Source of the DNA: Winogradskyella sp.
GTDB taxonomy: Bacteria; Bacteroidota; Bacteroidia; Flavobacteriales; Flavobacteriaceae
Direction: 5' to 3'
Length of the DNA stretch: 64,000 bases
Assembly: GCF_003712105.1 (NCBI RefSeq)
Contig: NZ_RHLG01000004.1
Coordinates: 1 to 64,000, forward strand
The position numbers were made by a program, and so were the translations under genes. Shown piece by piece: positions 55,015 to 64,000 of the stretch. Within the stretch, counting starts at the first letter, position 1. Every line of letters starts with the position of its first letter. Below the pieces are notes generated by a model. The model was not told the DNA's origin. It worked only from the letters and a program-made list of their open reading frames with translations, and did not search any database.

Positions 55015-56784
55015 GTGCGGTTTTTATATATCATATTATGTTTCTCTATAGCGTTTAGCAACGCTCTATTCTCTCAACAAAAAGAGAAGCTTCAAATTAT
55101 TTATACAGGTAAAATCAAGGCCAGTAATGTTGAAGGCGAATCCACATTTATTTTTTTAAGAGATAATCAGCAACAAGTGCACTTTGTTCATAAAGGGGTT
55201 GATCTTTATTGCGACAAAGCTGTGTATTACAAGAGTCAAGATTTTATTGAAGCCTTTAGTAATGTACGTATGGTGCAAGGCGATACCGTTACTATGACTT
55301 CAAAATATGTTGAGTATAGTGGTAAAACAGAGCTTGCTTTTGCTCGTGGTGATGTCGTTTTAAAAGAACCACAATCGACCTTAACTACCGAGAAACTGCA
55401 TTTTGATCGTGTAAAGCAACAAGCCTATTATAACACTAGTGGAAAGGTAGTTAGAGATTCTTCAGGGACCATTACAAGTAAAATTGGTCGCTATTATATG
55501 CGACCTAAAAAATATCAGTTTACGGATAGCGTCGTTCTTGTTAATCCTGAATATACATTAAAGACAAATCGCCTAGATTTTTTTAACGACTCTGGTCATG
55601 CCTATATTTTTGGTCCATCAACGATTACAGGAGAAACCAATGATATTTATTGTGAACGGGGTTTTTACGATACACAAGAAGACTTTGGTTATTTTCAACG
55701 TAATGCCAAAATCAACTATGATGATCGTGAAGTTAAAGGCGATAGCATGTACTTTGACCGTAATCTCAATTTTGCATCAGCCACAAATAATATTAAAATT
55801 ACAGATACGATAAACAATAGTATTGTTAAAGGCCATTATGCCGAAGTCTGGAAAGATAAGGACTCGGTTTTTATCACCAAAAAAGCATTGGCAATTACTG
55901 TGCAAGAAAAAGATTCTATTTATATGCATAGTGACACCTTAATGCTCACTGGACCTGAAGAACATCGTATTACTAGAGCCTTCTATAATGTAAAGTTGTA
56001 CAAAAGTGATTTGGCTGGCAAGGCAGATTCAGTGCACGTAGACCATAAAACAGGTTTAACACAGATGATAAATCTTGCTAGATTTAGCTCAAGTGATCCT
56101 TTTGCCACACGCCGAAAACCTGTACTTTGGAACATTGGCAATCAAATGTCTGGTGACACCATACATCTCATATCGGATGTAAAAACCGAAAAATTAGATT
56201 CGCTTAAAGTATTTAATAATGCCTTTCTTGTTAGTAAGGATACATTGAGTGATGATGGTTACAATCAAACCAAAGGAAAAGTACTTATCGGTTTGTTTAG
56301 AGATAATGAATTGTATAACGTTGATATCATTAAAAATGCGGAAGTCATCTACTATTCCAGAAATGACGGCGGCGAACTCTTTGGGATTAATAAATCTAAA
56401 TCGGGAAGTATTAATATTAAAATATCGGATAATGAGGTTGAAGAAATTCGCTTAATTAATAAGGTCGATGGTGATTTGAGTCCAGAATCTTTATTCCCCA
56501 AAAATGCGAATAGACTTAGAGGTTTTGATTGGCGCGGTGATGAACGGCCAACATCTGTCGAAGACTTATTTAAGGACGACCCACCATTAAACCTTCCAAT
56601 AATAAAAGGGCTTGATGATTACGTTCCTCCGGAAGATTTCTTTGATGATGATGTTAGAGAACGTGTTGAAGCTGCTAAACCAGATGATCCTGCTATAAAA
56701 AATAAAGCGGCAAGGAATATTCCTAACCCTTCGACAAGCTCAGGGCAAGAAAAAAAGGACGGTAAGAAAAAAGCTGGTAATTGA
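55015..56784 (+). CDS. OstA-like LPS-transport protein (LptA family)
   Basis: 589 residues from GTG 55015, the only start that keeps the signal peptide (MRFLYIILCFSIAFSNALFS). The mature protein is a long series of OstA/LptA beta-jellyroll turns: 'VDLYCDKAVYYKSQDFIEAFSNVRMVQGDTVTMTS', 'GDVVLKEPQSTLTTEKLHFDR' and 'NPEYTLKTNRLDFFNDSGHAYIFGPSTI'. It is much longer than the ~185-residue E. coli LptA, as Bacteroidota OstA-like proteins usually are. It should carry LPS across the periplasm. The C-terminal tail contains a translated short repeat (NPSTSSGQ). Confidence 0.92.
   Translation: MRFLYIILCFSIAFSNALFSQQKEKLQIIYTGKIKASNVEGESTFIFLRDNQQQVHFVHKGVDLYCDKAVYYKSQDFIEAFSNVRMVQGDTVTMTSKYVEYSGKTELAFARGDVVLKEPQSTLTTEKLHFDRVKQQAYYNTSGKVVRDSSGTITSKIGRYYMRPKKYQFTDSVVLVNPEYTLKTNRLDFFNDSGHAYIFGPSTITGETNDIYCERGFYDTQEDFGYFQRNAKINYDDREVKGDSMYFDRNLNFASATNNIKITDTINNSIVKGHYAEVWKDKDSVFITKKALAITVQEKDSIYMHSDTLMLTGPEEHRITRAFYNVKLYKSDLAGKADSVHVDHKTGLTQMINLARFSSSDPFATRRKPVLWNIGNQMSGDTIHLISDVKTEKLDSLKVFNNAFLVSKDTLSDDGYNQTKGKVLIGLFRDNELYNVDIIKNAEVIYYSRNDGGELFGINKSKSGSINIKISDNEVEEIRLINKVDGDLSPESLFPKNANRLRGFDWRGDERPTSVEDLFKDDPPLNLPIIKGLDDYVPPEDFFDDDVRERVEAAKPDDPAIKNKAARNIPNPSTSSGQEKKDGKKKAGN
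56727..56745 (+). repeat. Short interspersed repeat CCCTTCGACAAGCTCAGGG inside the OstA-like gene
   Basis: The 19-base sequence, ending in AGGG, is a dispersed repeat that I recognise from many Bacteroidota, usually between genes. Here it is translated in frame as part of NPSTSSGQ in the unstructured C-terminal tail, so its insertion was tolerated. Confidence 0.7.
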
Positions 56785-56785
56785 T

Positions 56786-57964
56786 ATGAAGGAAGATTTC
56801 TTTACATATCAGGCACAAACCACACCGCATCCTTTAGCACTAGAAGTTAGTCATGCCAAAGGAAGTTATGTCTACGATACTTCTGGTAAAGCACATCTCG
56901 ATTTTGTTGCTGGTGTATCTGCAACGCCATTGGGACATTGCCATCCAAAAGTAGTGTCCGCAATAAAAACACAATTAGATAAGTATTTGCATGTTATGGT
57001 TTATGGTGAGTATGCTCAAGAACCAGCAGTAGAACTCACAAAACTATTAGCAAAGCATTTACCAGATAATTTAAACACAACATACTTAGTTAATTCTGGT
57101 ACCGAAGCTATTGAAGGCAGCATTAAATTGGCTCGCAGATATACAGGCCGCAGCGAAATTATCGCCGCCAAAAATGCGTATCATGGAAACACGATTGGTG
57201 CATTAAGTTTAATGGACTATCAAGAGCGAAAACGCCCATTCTTACCACTTTTACCAGATATTAAACACATAAAGTTTAATTGTGATAATTGCCTTTCGAA
57301 AATAACAAGCAAAACTGCAGCAGTTATTTTAGAAACTATTCAAGGTGGTGCAGGTTTTATTGTACCTACTAATAATTATTTGCATAAGATTCAACAGCGA
57401 TGTCATGAAGTGGGCGCATTGTTAATATTAGATGAAATTCAACCAGGTTTTGGACGTACAGGAAAACTATTTGGTTTTGAAAACTACAATTGTGTTCCAG
57501 ATATTTTGGTTACCGGTAAAGGCTTAGGTGGTGGTATGCCAATTGGCGCATTTACAGCTTCAAAAGAAATAATGTCAACACTAAGTGATAATCCTAAGTT
57601 AGGACATATAACAACCTTTGGCGGTCATCCTGTAATTGCAGCTGGCGCATTAGCAACATTAAAAGAAATTACCGAATCTAATGTAATGGCTGAGGCACTT
57701 CAAAAAGAACAACTTATACGTCAAGAACTTCAGCACCCAAAAATAAAATCTATTAGAGGTTGTGGTTTAATGTTAGCAGCAATAACTGAATCTGCTGAAA
57801 TCACTAGTGAAGTCGTTCTCAAAGCTAAAGACCAAGGATTGATTTTGTTTTGGTTACTCTTTGAACCTAAGGCAATAAGGATAACACCACCACTAACAAT
57901 ATCAAACGAAGAGATTATAAAAGGCTGTAAGATTATTAAAGCTATTCTCGACAAATTACCCTAA
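56786..57964 (+). CDS. Class III PLP-dependent aminotransferase
   Basis: 392 residues. 'YLVNSGTEAIEGSIKLARRYTGRSEIIAAKNAYHGNT', 'LLILDEIQPGFGRTGKLFGFENY' and 'PDILVTGKGLGGGMPIGAF' (PLP lysine in TGKG) are the class III (ornithine/acetylornithine aminotransferase-like) signature. Substrate could be acetylornithine, ornithine or 4-aminobutyrate; no arginine-pathway gene is nearby to settle it. It begins one base after the OstA-like gene. Confidence 0.92.
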   Translation: MKEDFFTYQAQTTPHPLALEVSHAKGSYVYDTSGKAHLDFVAGVSATPLGHCHPKVVSAIKTQLDKYLHVMVYGEYAQEPAVELTKLLAKHLPDNLNTTYLVNSGTEAIEGSIKLARRYTGRSEIIAAKNAYHGNTIGALSLMDYQERKRPFLPLLPDIKHIKFNCDNCLSKITSKTAAVILETIQGGAGFIVPTNNYLHKIQQRCHEVGALLILDEIQPGFGRTGKLFGFENYNCVPDILVTGKGLGGGMPIGAFTASKEIMSTLSDNPKLGHITTFGGHPVIAAGALATLKEITESNVMAEALQKEQLIRQELQHPKIKSIRGCGLMLAAITESAEITSEVVLKAKDQGLILFWLLFEPKAIRITPPLTISNEEIIKGCKIIKAILDKLP

Positions 57965-58063
57965 AACACGCTGTTAATTATTTTGTTAAAAAGATTGAAA
58001 GTCAAAAATTAAAACTTCAATCATTAATTCTAACTTTATTTCAAGCTAATATTAAATCTGCCT

Positions 58064-59470
58064 ATGGAGTATAGTCAAAACGAAGGTTTTAACAACTTGT
58101 CCCTAACAAAATTTGAATCCATGTTAAAAACAAACGACGTTTTGTTCTTCGATTCAAACGAATTTGAAAATATCATTCACCACTACTTAGAAAATGGTAA
58201 AATAGCATTAGCTAAAAAAGCCATAAAATTAGGACTGCAACAGCATCCAACCTCAATTAACCTTCGTCTCTTTAAAATTGAAATCTTAGTTATAGAGAAC
58301 AAATTTGAAGACGCAGACATACTACTAGAAGAACTCCATTACTTAGAGCCAAATAACGAAGAAATCTACATTCAAAAAGCAAATGTATTCTCAAAGCAAG
58401 ATATGCATGAGAAAGCGATAAACGCGCTTTTGATTGCTTTAGATATGTCTTCATCGCCAGAAGACGAAAATGACTTGTATGGCCTAATAGGAATGGAGTA
58501 TTTATTCTTAAACCAATTCGAAAATGCACTGTTATATTTTAAAAAATGTGTTGAAGTAGACATTGCAGATTATTCCGCATTACATAATGTAATATACTGT
58601 TATGATTTCCTAGATAAAAATGCTGAAGCTATAGATTTCTTAAATGCATATTTAGATTTGAATCCCTATTGCGAAGTCGCTTGGCACCAATTAGGGCGTC
58701 AATATTTTGCGATAAAAGATTATAACAAGGCCAACACTGCATTCGATTTTGCAATCATATCTGATGATACTTTTGTAGGTGCATATCTAGAAAAAGGCAA
58801 AGTGCTTGAAAAGCAAAAAAAGTTTACTGAAGCTATTGAGAATTACAAAATTACATTAGCCTTAGAAGACCCAACGTCCTTTGCATTATTGCGTATTGGG
58901 TATTGCTATGAAAAATTGAACAATGATGATATGGCTGTTCAGTTTTTTAATCGTACCGTCGAAGAAGACCCACTTTTAGATAAAGGTTGGATAGCTATCA
59001 CAAAGTTTTATAATAAAAATCAAAACTATCAGAAAGCACTTCATTATATAAAAAAGGCCATCAATATAGACAGTGAAAATGTGCTCTACTGGAGTCTTTA
59101 TGCAAAGATAAATCATCGCTTAAATTTCTTGGAAGAGGCAGAAGAAGGTTATAAACGTACATTAGAACTTGGTAATTACGAAATAGATACTTGGCTCAAT
59201 AGGGCTGACATTTTAATCACATTAGGTGAATATGAAGCCGCAATTTATAATCTTTTACAAGCCATTGAGTTCTATCCTGAAAATGCTGAAATAGAATACC
59301 GTCTGGGTGGTTTGTATTTTAAAATATCTGAAGTGAGTAAAGGACGTTATCATCTTAAAAATGCATTGCGACTAGATAGTGATTATGATTTTATTATTGA
59401 GGAGCTATTTCCAAATCTTATGAAAAGACCAATCGTAAAAGAGATCATTTCATCTTCTAAAAAATCTTAA
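58064..59470 (+). CDS. Tetratricopeptide-repeat protein
   Basis: 468 residues made almost entirely of TPR units: 'EIYIQKANVFSKQDMHEKAINALLIAL', 'ALLYFKKCVEVDIADYSALHNVIYCYDFLDKNAEAIDFL', 'AWHQLGRQYFAIKDYNKANTAFDFAI', 'AYLEKGKVLEKQKKFTEAIENYKITL' and more. No signal or membrane segment is present, so it is cytosolic. About ten repeats form a protein-binding superhelix; the partner is unknown. Confidence 0.92.
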   Translation: MEYSQNEGFNNLSLTKFESMLKTNDVLFFDSNEFENIIHHYLENGKIALAKKAIKLGLQQHPTSINLRLFKIEILVIENKFEDADILLEELHYLEPNNEEIYIQKANVFSKQDMHEKAINALLIALDMSSSPEDENDLYGLIGMEYLFLNQFENALLYFKKCVEVDIADYSALHNVIYCYDFLDKNAEAIDFLNAYLDLNPYCEVAWHQLGRQYFAIKDYNKANTAFDFAIISDDTFVGAYLEKGKVLEKQKKFTEAIENYKITLALEDPTSFALLRIGYCYEKLNNDDMAVQFFNRTVEEDPLLDKGWIAITKFYNKNQNYQKALHYIKKAINIDSENVLYWSLYAKINHRLNFLEEAEEGYKRTLELGNYEIDTWLNRADILITLGEYEAAIYNLLQAIEFYPENAEIEYRLGGLYFKISEVSKGRYHLKNALRLDSDYDFIIEELFPNLMKRPIVKEIISSSKKS

Positions 59471-59602
59471 GCTAATTTCACTTAGACGCAAATAAGATAA
59501 TACGCACATTACTATACTCTAAAATTTGAGTTAAACTCACACCGTTTCAATCTCGTTTATCGTGTAAAAAGCATACCTTAGCGTTTCATAGAGAAACCTA
59601 AT

Positions 59603-60574
59603 ATGCAGCGTAGTTTTTTCAGCTATTTAACAGTAACATTAAAAGGTATAGCCATGGGCGCAGCGGATGTTGTACCTGGTGTTTCAGGTGGTACAATTGC
59701 TTTTATTTCTGGTATATACGAGGAACTGATAGAAAGTATTGATAATCTCAATCTTGGGGTTTTCAAAGTTTGGAAAACTTCAGGTTTTAAAACAGCATGG
59801 AACAGCATTAATGGTAATTTTTTATTAGCATTATTTTTAGGAATTGCGACTAGTATTTTCTCTCTTGCAAGAGTAATTAAATGGCTATTGCATAACGAAC
59901 CCGTTTTACTATGGTCATTCTTTTTTGGACTAGTATTAGCAAGTATTATATACATTGCCAAGCAAATAAAAGAATGGTCTGCTGTAGTTATATTGGCCAT
60001 AATTATTACATCTGCTCTATCCTATTATATTACACTAGCTGAACCATTTGCATCACCTGAAAGTCCGTTTTATCTTTTATTCTGCGGATTCATAGCTATT
60101 ATTGCTATGATATTACCTGGCGTTTCTGGAGCGTTTATATTATTGATACTCGGCGCATATCAAATTGCAATCGATACCATTAATAATCTTAGAGAAGGTC
60201 TATTTACAGGAAATTGGGACATGCTTAAAGATGCCCTTATTAATTTTATACTATTAGCCCTTGGTGCAATTGTTGGTATTAAAGTGTTTAGTAAAATCCT
60301 TAATTGGATGTTTAAGCATAAAAAAAATATAACGCTAGCAATTTTAACCGGATTTATGATTGGCTCATTAAATAAAATATGGCCATGGAAAAAAGTATTA
60401 TCCACTAGACTAAACTCTGAAGGCGTAGAAGTACCTCTTCTAGAAAAAAGTATCCTTCCTAATAATTATCAAGGCGATAATCAGTTGGTAATTGCAATTG
60501 TATTTGTAGTTATTGGTTTTGTTACGATTCTTGTTTTAGAACGTTTTGGAAATCAAAAAACAATTAACGACTAA
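59603..60574 (+). CDS. DUF368 membrane protein (undecaprenyl-phosphate translocase family)
   Basis: 323 residues with eight to nine membrane helices. The first motif 'KGIAMGAADVVPGVSGGTIAFISGIYEELI' and its internal repeat 'LPGVSGAFILLILGAYQIAI' are the DUF368 signature. DUF368 (PopT) proteins have been shown in other bacteria to return undecaprenyl phosphate across the inner membrane. It is followed after three bases by a second family member. Confidence 0.9.
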   Translation: MQRSFFSYLTVTLKGIAMGAADVVPGVSGGTIAFISGIYEELIESIDNLNLGVFKVWKTSGFKTAWNSINGNFLLALFLGIATSIFSLARVIKWLLHNEPVLLWSFFFGLVLASIIYIAKQIKEWSAVVILAIIITSALSYYITLAEPFASPESPFYLLFCGFIAIIAMILPGVSGAFILLILGAYQIAIDTINNLREGLFTGNWDMLKDALINFILLALGAIVGIKVFSKILNWMFKHKKNITLAILTGFMIGSLNKIWPWKKVLSTRLNSEGVEVPLLEKSILPNNYQGDNQLVIAIVFVVIGFVTILVLERFGNQKTIND

Positions 60575-60577
60575 TAC

Positions 60578-61597
60578 ATGGAAAGTACACGCTCATTAAA
60601 AGACAAAATTTTCCTTGTGATTAAAGGGCTCGCAATGGGAGCAGCTAATAAAGTTCCTGGCGTATCTGGTGGTGTTGTTGCATTTGTTGCTGGTTTTTAT
60701 GAAGAGTTTATCTATTCACTACAGCGCGTTAATAAGACTGCTTTTAGACTACTTTTTGGTGGAAGATTCCGTAGTTTTTACAGGTACATTAATGGCAAGT
60801 TTTTGTTCTTATTATTTCTAGGAATGATCATTAGCTATTTCAGTATATCTAAACTATTAGATTACCTTATAGTGCATTACCAACTCTATGTTTGGAGCAC
60901 GTTCTTTGGAATGATAATCGGTTCAATCTATTACATCAACAAAGATTTTAAAGACTGGAATACGAAGACTATAGCTGCATTAATCATTGGAGCTGCAATA
61001 GGCATAAGTATTAGTTTTCTTGATCCTGCTATGGAAAACGATAACCTCGTCTTCGTTTTTTTCTGCGGCATAATAAGTGTTTCTGGGATGACACTTCCTG
61101 GGTTTTCAGGTTCGTTTATACTCATTTTACTTGGTAATTATGTCTTACTTCTTGTAGATTCTGTAAACGCACTTTATGATACTTTCGCGGATATTTTTTC
61201 TGGAAATTTTGAATTTATTAAAGACCAGGCTCGCATGCGTATGCTTAAGGTACTATCGGTGTTTACCTTAGGTTCTGTAACAGGTTTAGTCACCCTATCA
61301 CATCTACTAAATTACATATTAAAGCATTATAAAAGTATTACACTTGCAACGATTATCGGATTTATTATTGGGTCGCTTGGTGTTGTTTGGCCTTGGAAAC
61401 AAACGGTTTATAAAATTGATGAAACAGGTACAGCTATTATGGATTCTAGTGGTGCTCCAGTCATTGAAAACTACAAACGCTTTATTCCTGAATTAACAAC
61501 TGAAACTGGTATTGCAATCGCCTATATAATTTTAGGTATTTTTATAGTATTAGCATTAGAATGGTATGGCAAACGAACAAGACGAACCAACATATAA
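60578..61597 (+). CDS. DUF368 membrane protein (second copy)
   Basis: 339 residues with the same layout as its upstream neighbour: 'KGLAMGAANKVPGVSGGVVAFVAGFYEEFIYSLQRVN' and 'LPGFSGSFILILLGNYVLLL'. The two differ through most of the sequence, so the duplication is old; the copy here has an AANKVPG first motif and a FSGS second motif. It overlaps aroE by 32 bases. Two translocases in tandem may have different lipid or pH preferences. Confidence 0.9.
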   Translation: MESTRSLKDKIFLVIKGLAMGAANKVPGVSGGVVAFVAGFYEEFIYSLQRVNKTAFRLLFGGRFRSFYRYINGKFLFLLFLGMIISYFSISKLLDYLIVHYQLYVWSTFFGMIIGSIYYINKDFKDWNTKTIAALIIGAAIGISISFLDPAMENDNLVFVFFCGIISVSGMTLPGFSGSFILILLGNYVLLLVDSVNALYDTFADIFSGNFEFIKDQARMRMLKVLSVFTLGSVTGLVTLSHLLNYILKHYKSITLATIIGFIIGSLGVVWPWKQTVYKIDETGTAIMDSSGAPVIENYKRFIPELTTETGIAIAYIILGIFIVLALEWYGKRTRRTNI

Positions 61598-62324
61598 ATT
61601 TGGTTTAGTTGGTAAAAACATCGATTATTCCTTTTCAAGAGGATATTTTTCAGATAAATTTAAAACTGAGAATTTACCTCATACTTATGTAAATTTTGAT
61701 TTAAGTGACATCTCTGATTTCCAATCGATTTTTAATACTGAAGATGATGTTAAAGGATTAAATGTAACTATTCCGTATAAAGAATCCGTTATCCCATTTC
61801 TGAATAAGCTGAATAAAAAAGCTAAAAAAATTGGTGCGGTAAATACTATAAGAGTAACAAAAAAAGGAAATCTCATAGGCTACAATACGGATTGTTATGG
61901 CTTTGAAAAATCACTTCAACCCTATTTAAAAAAACATCATAAAAAAGCACTTATCTTAGGAACTGGTGGCGCATCTAAAGCAGTTGCTTATGCATTAAAG
62001 CGCCTTAAAATTAAGTACTATTTCGTTTCTCGTGCGCTGAAAGAAAATGTTTCATATACTTATGAGGATTTAACTCATGAGTTAATTAAATCGCACCAAA
62101 TTATCATTAATTGCTCTCCTGTAGGTACACATCCTAACATTAATGAATGTCCAGATATTCCTTATGATGGTGTTACCAATGAACATATTCTGTATGACCT
62201 TATCTATAACCCGGAGCAAACCAAATTTTTAAAACTCGGTGAAACTCAAGGCGCTAAAACGATAAATGGGATACGCATGTTAGAATTACAAGCAGATAAA
62301 GCTTGGGATATTTGGAATCGTTAA
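61566..62324 (+). CDS. aroE: Shikimate dehydrogenase
   Basis: 252 residues. The substrate-binding 'YSFSRGYFSDKF' takes the place of the usual HSxSP motif, with 'GLNVTIPYKESVIPFL' (catalytic Lys), 'IGYNTDCYGFEKSL' (catalytic Asp) and 'KALILGTGGASKAVAYAL' (NADPH loop). It reduces 3-dehydroshikimate. The start at 61566 overlaps the DUF368 gene by 32 bases. Confidence 0.95.
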   Translation: MANEQDEPTYKFGLVGKNIDYSFSRGYFSDKFKTENLPHTYVNFDLSDISDFQSIFNTEDDVKGLNVTIPYKESVIPFLNKLNKKAKKIGAVNTIRVTKKGNLIGYNTDCYGFEKSLQPYLKKHHKKALILGTGGASKAVAYALKRLKIKYYFVSRALKENVSYTYEDLTHELIKSHQIIINCSPVGTHPNINECPDIPYDGVTNEHILYDLIYNPEQTKFLKLGETQGAKTINGIRMLELQADKAWDIWNR

Positions 62325-62362
62325 AAATACATCCAAACACGAACTAGTTTCAGCTTAAAGGC

Positions 62363-62392
62363 TTTGTAATTATAAGGCATTTGTTATCTTTA
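62363..62392 (+). promoter_or_regulatory. Candidate promoter for the DUF349 gene
   Basis: TTTG (62363-62366) is followed after 18 bases by TATCTTTA (62385-62392), one base off TAnnTTTG. It lies 25 bases before the DUF349 start. Confidence 0.4.
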
Positions 62393-62417
62393 ACATCCAT
62401 TATTAAATAAATGACCG

Positions 62418-64000
62418 ATGTCAGAGATCGATAACCTGCAAGAAGCAGATGGAAAAAAAGAAGTTGAAAATCCGATTGAAGAATCAACTCCAAAAAACGA
62501 AGAAATAGAATTGGCTACAGAAGCCGAAGAGATAGCTGAACCAGAGACTTCTTCAGAAGAAGACCATGTGTCTGAAATTGAAAATTCTAACGCTGAAGAT
62601 GCTGAGGACGAATCAAATGCCGAACGTCACAAACTAGAACAAAAGGATTACCATGCGATGGGTATGGACCAATTGGTAAGTGAGTTCGAAAAATTACTTA
62701 AGAACCATAAAATTCAAACTATTTCGTCTCATGTTAATGAGATAAAATCTGAGTTTACTTCAAAATACAACGCACTCCTAGAAGAAAAAAAGGAACAATT
62801 TGTTGCTGATGGTGGCAACCCTATAGACTTCTATTATTCTAATGACACAAAAAAAGCATTTAACTCTGCAGTAAGAGACTACAAGCAAACGATTAATTCG
62901 TACTATAAAGACAGAGAAAAAGCATTAAAGCAAAATCTAGAAAATAGATTAGGAATCATTGAGGAAATTAAAATGCTTGTTGGTATCGATGAAAATATGA
63001 GTGATACCTATAAGCACTTTAAAGAACTACAAGAAAAATGGCGAAATGCTGGACCTATTCCAAGAGATAAATACAACAATGCCTGGAATACGTACCATCA
63101 TCATGTAGAGCGTTTTTATGACTTTTTGCATCTTAATCGCGATTTACGTGATATGGATTTTAAGCATAATTATGAGCAAAAGCTTAAAATCATTTTACGA
63201 GCTGAAGAATTAGCAGCCGTAGAAAACGTAAATCATTCTTTTAGAGAGTTACAAGTTTTACATAAACTATGGAAAGAGGAGCTCGGTCCTGTAGCTAAAG
63301 AGCATCGAGAAGAAATTTGGGAACGCTTTAGTAATGCCACAAAAATTATTCACGATAAGCGACAAGCCTATTACGCAGATTTAGACAAAGCTTATGAGAA
63401 AAATTTAGTGCGTAAGGAAGAAATTATTGAAAAAATAAAAGCATTAACTACTGAAGAATCTGCATCGCACAATATGCTTCAAAAACGTATTAAAGAACTT
63501 GAAGCGTTACGACAAGACTTTTTTAATGCTGGTAAAGTACCATTAAAGGTTAATGAAGCTACTTGGAAAAAGTTTAAAGATGCCGTCAGAACTTTTAATC
63601 GTAGTAAAAATAAATTCTACAAGAATTTAAAGAAAGATCAATACGCCAACCTTCAGCAAAAATTAGAGCTTATTAAAGTTGCAGAAGACAATAAGGATAG
63701 TGAAGATTTTGAGACCGTGACACCGCTGATGAAGCAAATTCAAAGTCAATGGAAGACTATTGGTCATGTACCTAGAAAAGATTCTGATAAGATTTGGAAA
63801 CAATTCAAAAACGCTTGTAATCATTACTTTGATCGCATGCATGCCGAGCGTAAAGCAGAGAATCAACATCTTTACGATGCATACGATAAAAAACAAGCAT
63901 TATTAGAGACCGTAAAGAATTTTAAATTCTCGGATGATGCTAAAACCGATATCGCAAAACTCCAAGATACTATTAAAACATGGAAATCTATTGGCTATGT
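62418..64000 (+). CDS. DUF349 domain-containing protein, 5' part
   Basis: The frame from ATG 62418 is open to the window edge (527 full codons), so the C-terminus is missing. It opens with a long acidic tail (about 1-75, rich in Glu) and then coiled, helical DUF349 units: 'HFKELQEKWRNAGPIPRDKYNNAWNTYHHHVERFYDFL', 'FRELQVLHKLWKEELGPVAKEHREEIWERFSNATKIIHDKR' and 'QIQSQWKTIGHVPRKDSDKIWKQFKNACNHYFDRM'. The repeated W-x-x-x-G-x-x-x-(K/R) pattern is diagnostic. It is presumed cytosolic; its function is not established. Confidence 0.9.
   Translation, partial: MSEIDNLQEADGKKEVENPIEESTPKNEEIELATEAEEIAEPETSSEEDHVSEIENSNAEDAEDESNAERHKLEQKDYHAMGMDQLVSEFEKLLKNHKIQTISSHVNEIKSEFTSKYNALLEEKKEQFVADGGNPIDFYYSNDTKKAFNSAVRDYKQTINSYYKDREKALKQNLENRLGIIEEIKMLVGIDENMSDTYKHFKELQEKWRNAGPIPRDKYNNAWNTYHHHVERFYDFLHLNRDLRDMDFKHNYEQKLKIILRAEELAAVENVNHSFRELQVLHKLWKEELGPVAKEHREEIWERFSNATKIIHDKRQAYYADLDKAYEKNLVRKEEIIEKIKALTTEESASHNMLQKRIKELEALRQDFFNAGKVPLKVNEATWKKFKDAVRTFNRSKNKFYKNLKKDQYANLQQKLELIKVAEDNKDSEDFETVTPLMKQIQSQWKTIGHVPRKDSDKIWKQFKNACNHYFDRMHAERKAENQHLYDAYDKKQALLETVKNFKFSDDAKTDIAKLQDTIKTWKSIGY

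Noticed and set aside
1..64000. CRISPR arrays, insertion sequences, prophage or rRNA genes.
   Set aside because: No regularly spaced repeats, transposase or phage structural genes, or rRNA sequences were seen in the window.

Overview
The window is a stretch of chromosome from a member of the Bacteroidota, almost certainly a marine Flavobacteriaceae. The DNA is AT-rich. Candidate promoters carry the TAnnTTTG -7 box of this phylum and there are no conspicuous Shine-Dalgarno sequences. Gene families and gene order are flavobacterial: parA-parB-DUF5683-dapB-lepB-WbqC, mutL next to two rhomboids, ribH-TPR-recF, OstA-like LptA, AIM24, a SusD-type lipoprotein, and many small lipoproteins. A genus cannot be fixed from the sequence alone.

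Layout. 0-2.5 kb: the start of a SusD-like gene, an AIM24-family gene, a DUF4442 gene and a DUF4870 membrane gene. 2.5-7.5 kb: an envelope-stress-like operon (PadR regulator, PspC-domain protein, NTF2-like secreted protein, two secreted head-GIN/DUF2807 proteins) whose spacers are full of CAATCAA-type repeats. 7.5-12.4 kb: minus-strand trxB, a metallo-beta-lactamase-fold hydrolase, a REP-like repeat, an epimerase-like gene, an AraC regulator and an SDR oxidoreductase. 12.5 kb: tRNA-Pro(UGG) with its terminator. 12.7-16.8 kb: a TonB-dependent receptor with no ordinary start codon, a PQQ-type sugar dehydrogenase lipoprotein and a cytochrome c lipoprotein. 16.8-23 kb: udk, a DivIC/FtsB-like gene, both methylmalonyl-CoA mutase subunits with a lipoprotein gene between them, and a metallophosphoesterase. 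23-30.6 kb: a CotH-like gene, a decayed fragment of the mutase 3' end, and two convergent M16 peptidases. 30.9-36.9 kb: the parAB-dapB-lepB group, apparently interrupted by a four-helix-bundle gene. 36.9-43.3 kb (minus): EEP phosphatase, two rhomboids, mutL, two paralogous small membrane proteins, ribH and a TPR membrane protein. 43.5-49.3 kb: recF, a lipoprotein, DUF721, relA/spoT, a Fur-family gene and purA. 55-64 kb: OstA-like LptA, a class III aminotransferase, a TPR protein, two DUF368 transporters, aroE and the start of a DUF349 gene.

The most unusual region is 49.4-54.95 kb, between purA and the OstA gene. A membrane-embedded AraC-type regulator is followed by a secreted lipoprotein. 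That lipoprotein carries a 119-residue module and then a papain/LRAT-like C-terminal domain (His394, Cys471). Three small AT-rich genes follow: a lipoprotein, a cytosolic protein and a one-helix membrane protein. Next comes the eroded tail of a second copy of the papain-like domain. It is fused to a near-identical 359-bp copy of the module (355 of 359 bases) that now leads into a completely different C-terminal domain, followed by another small lipoprotein and a terminator. This is the architecture of a polymorphic effector locus with an orphan C-terminal cassette, where the module serves as the recombination homology and the small genes are candidate immunity or accessory proteins. I infer this from architecture and motifs; no toxicity is shown by the sequence.
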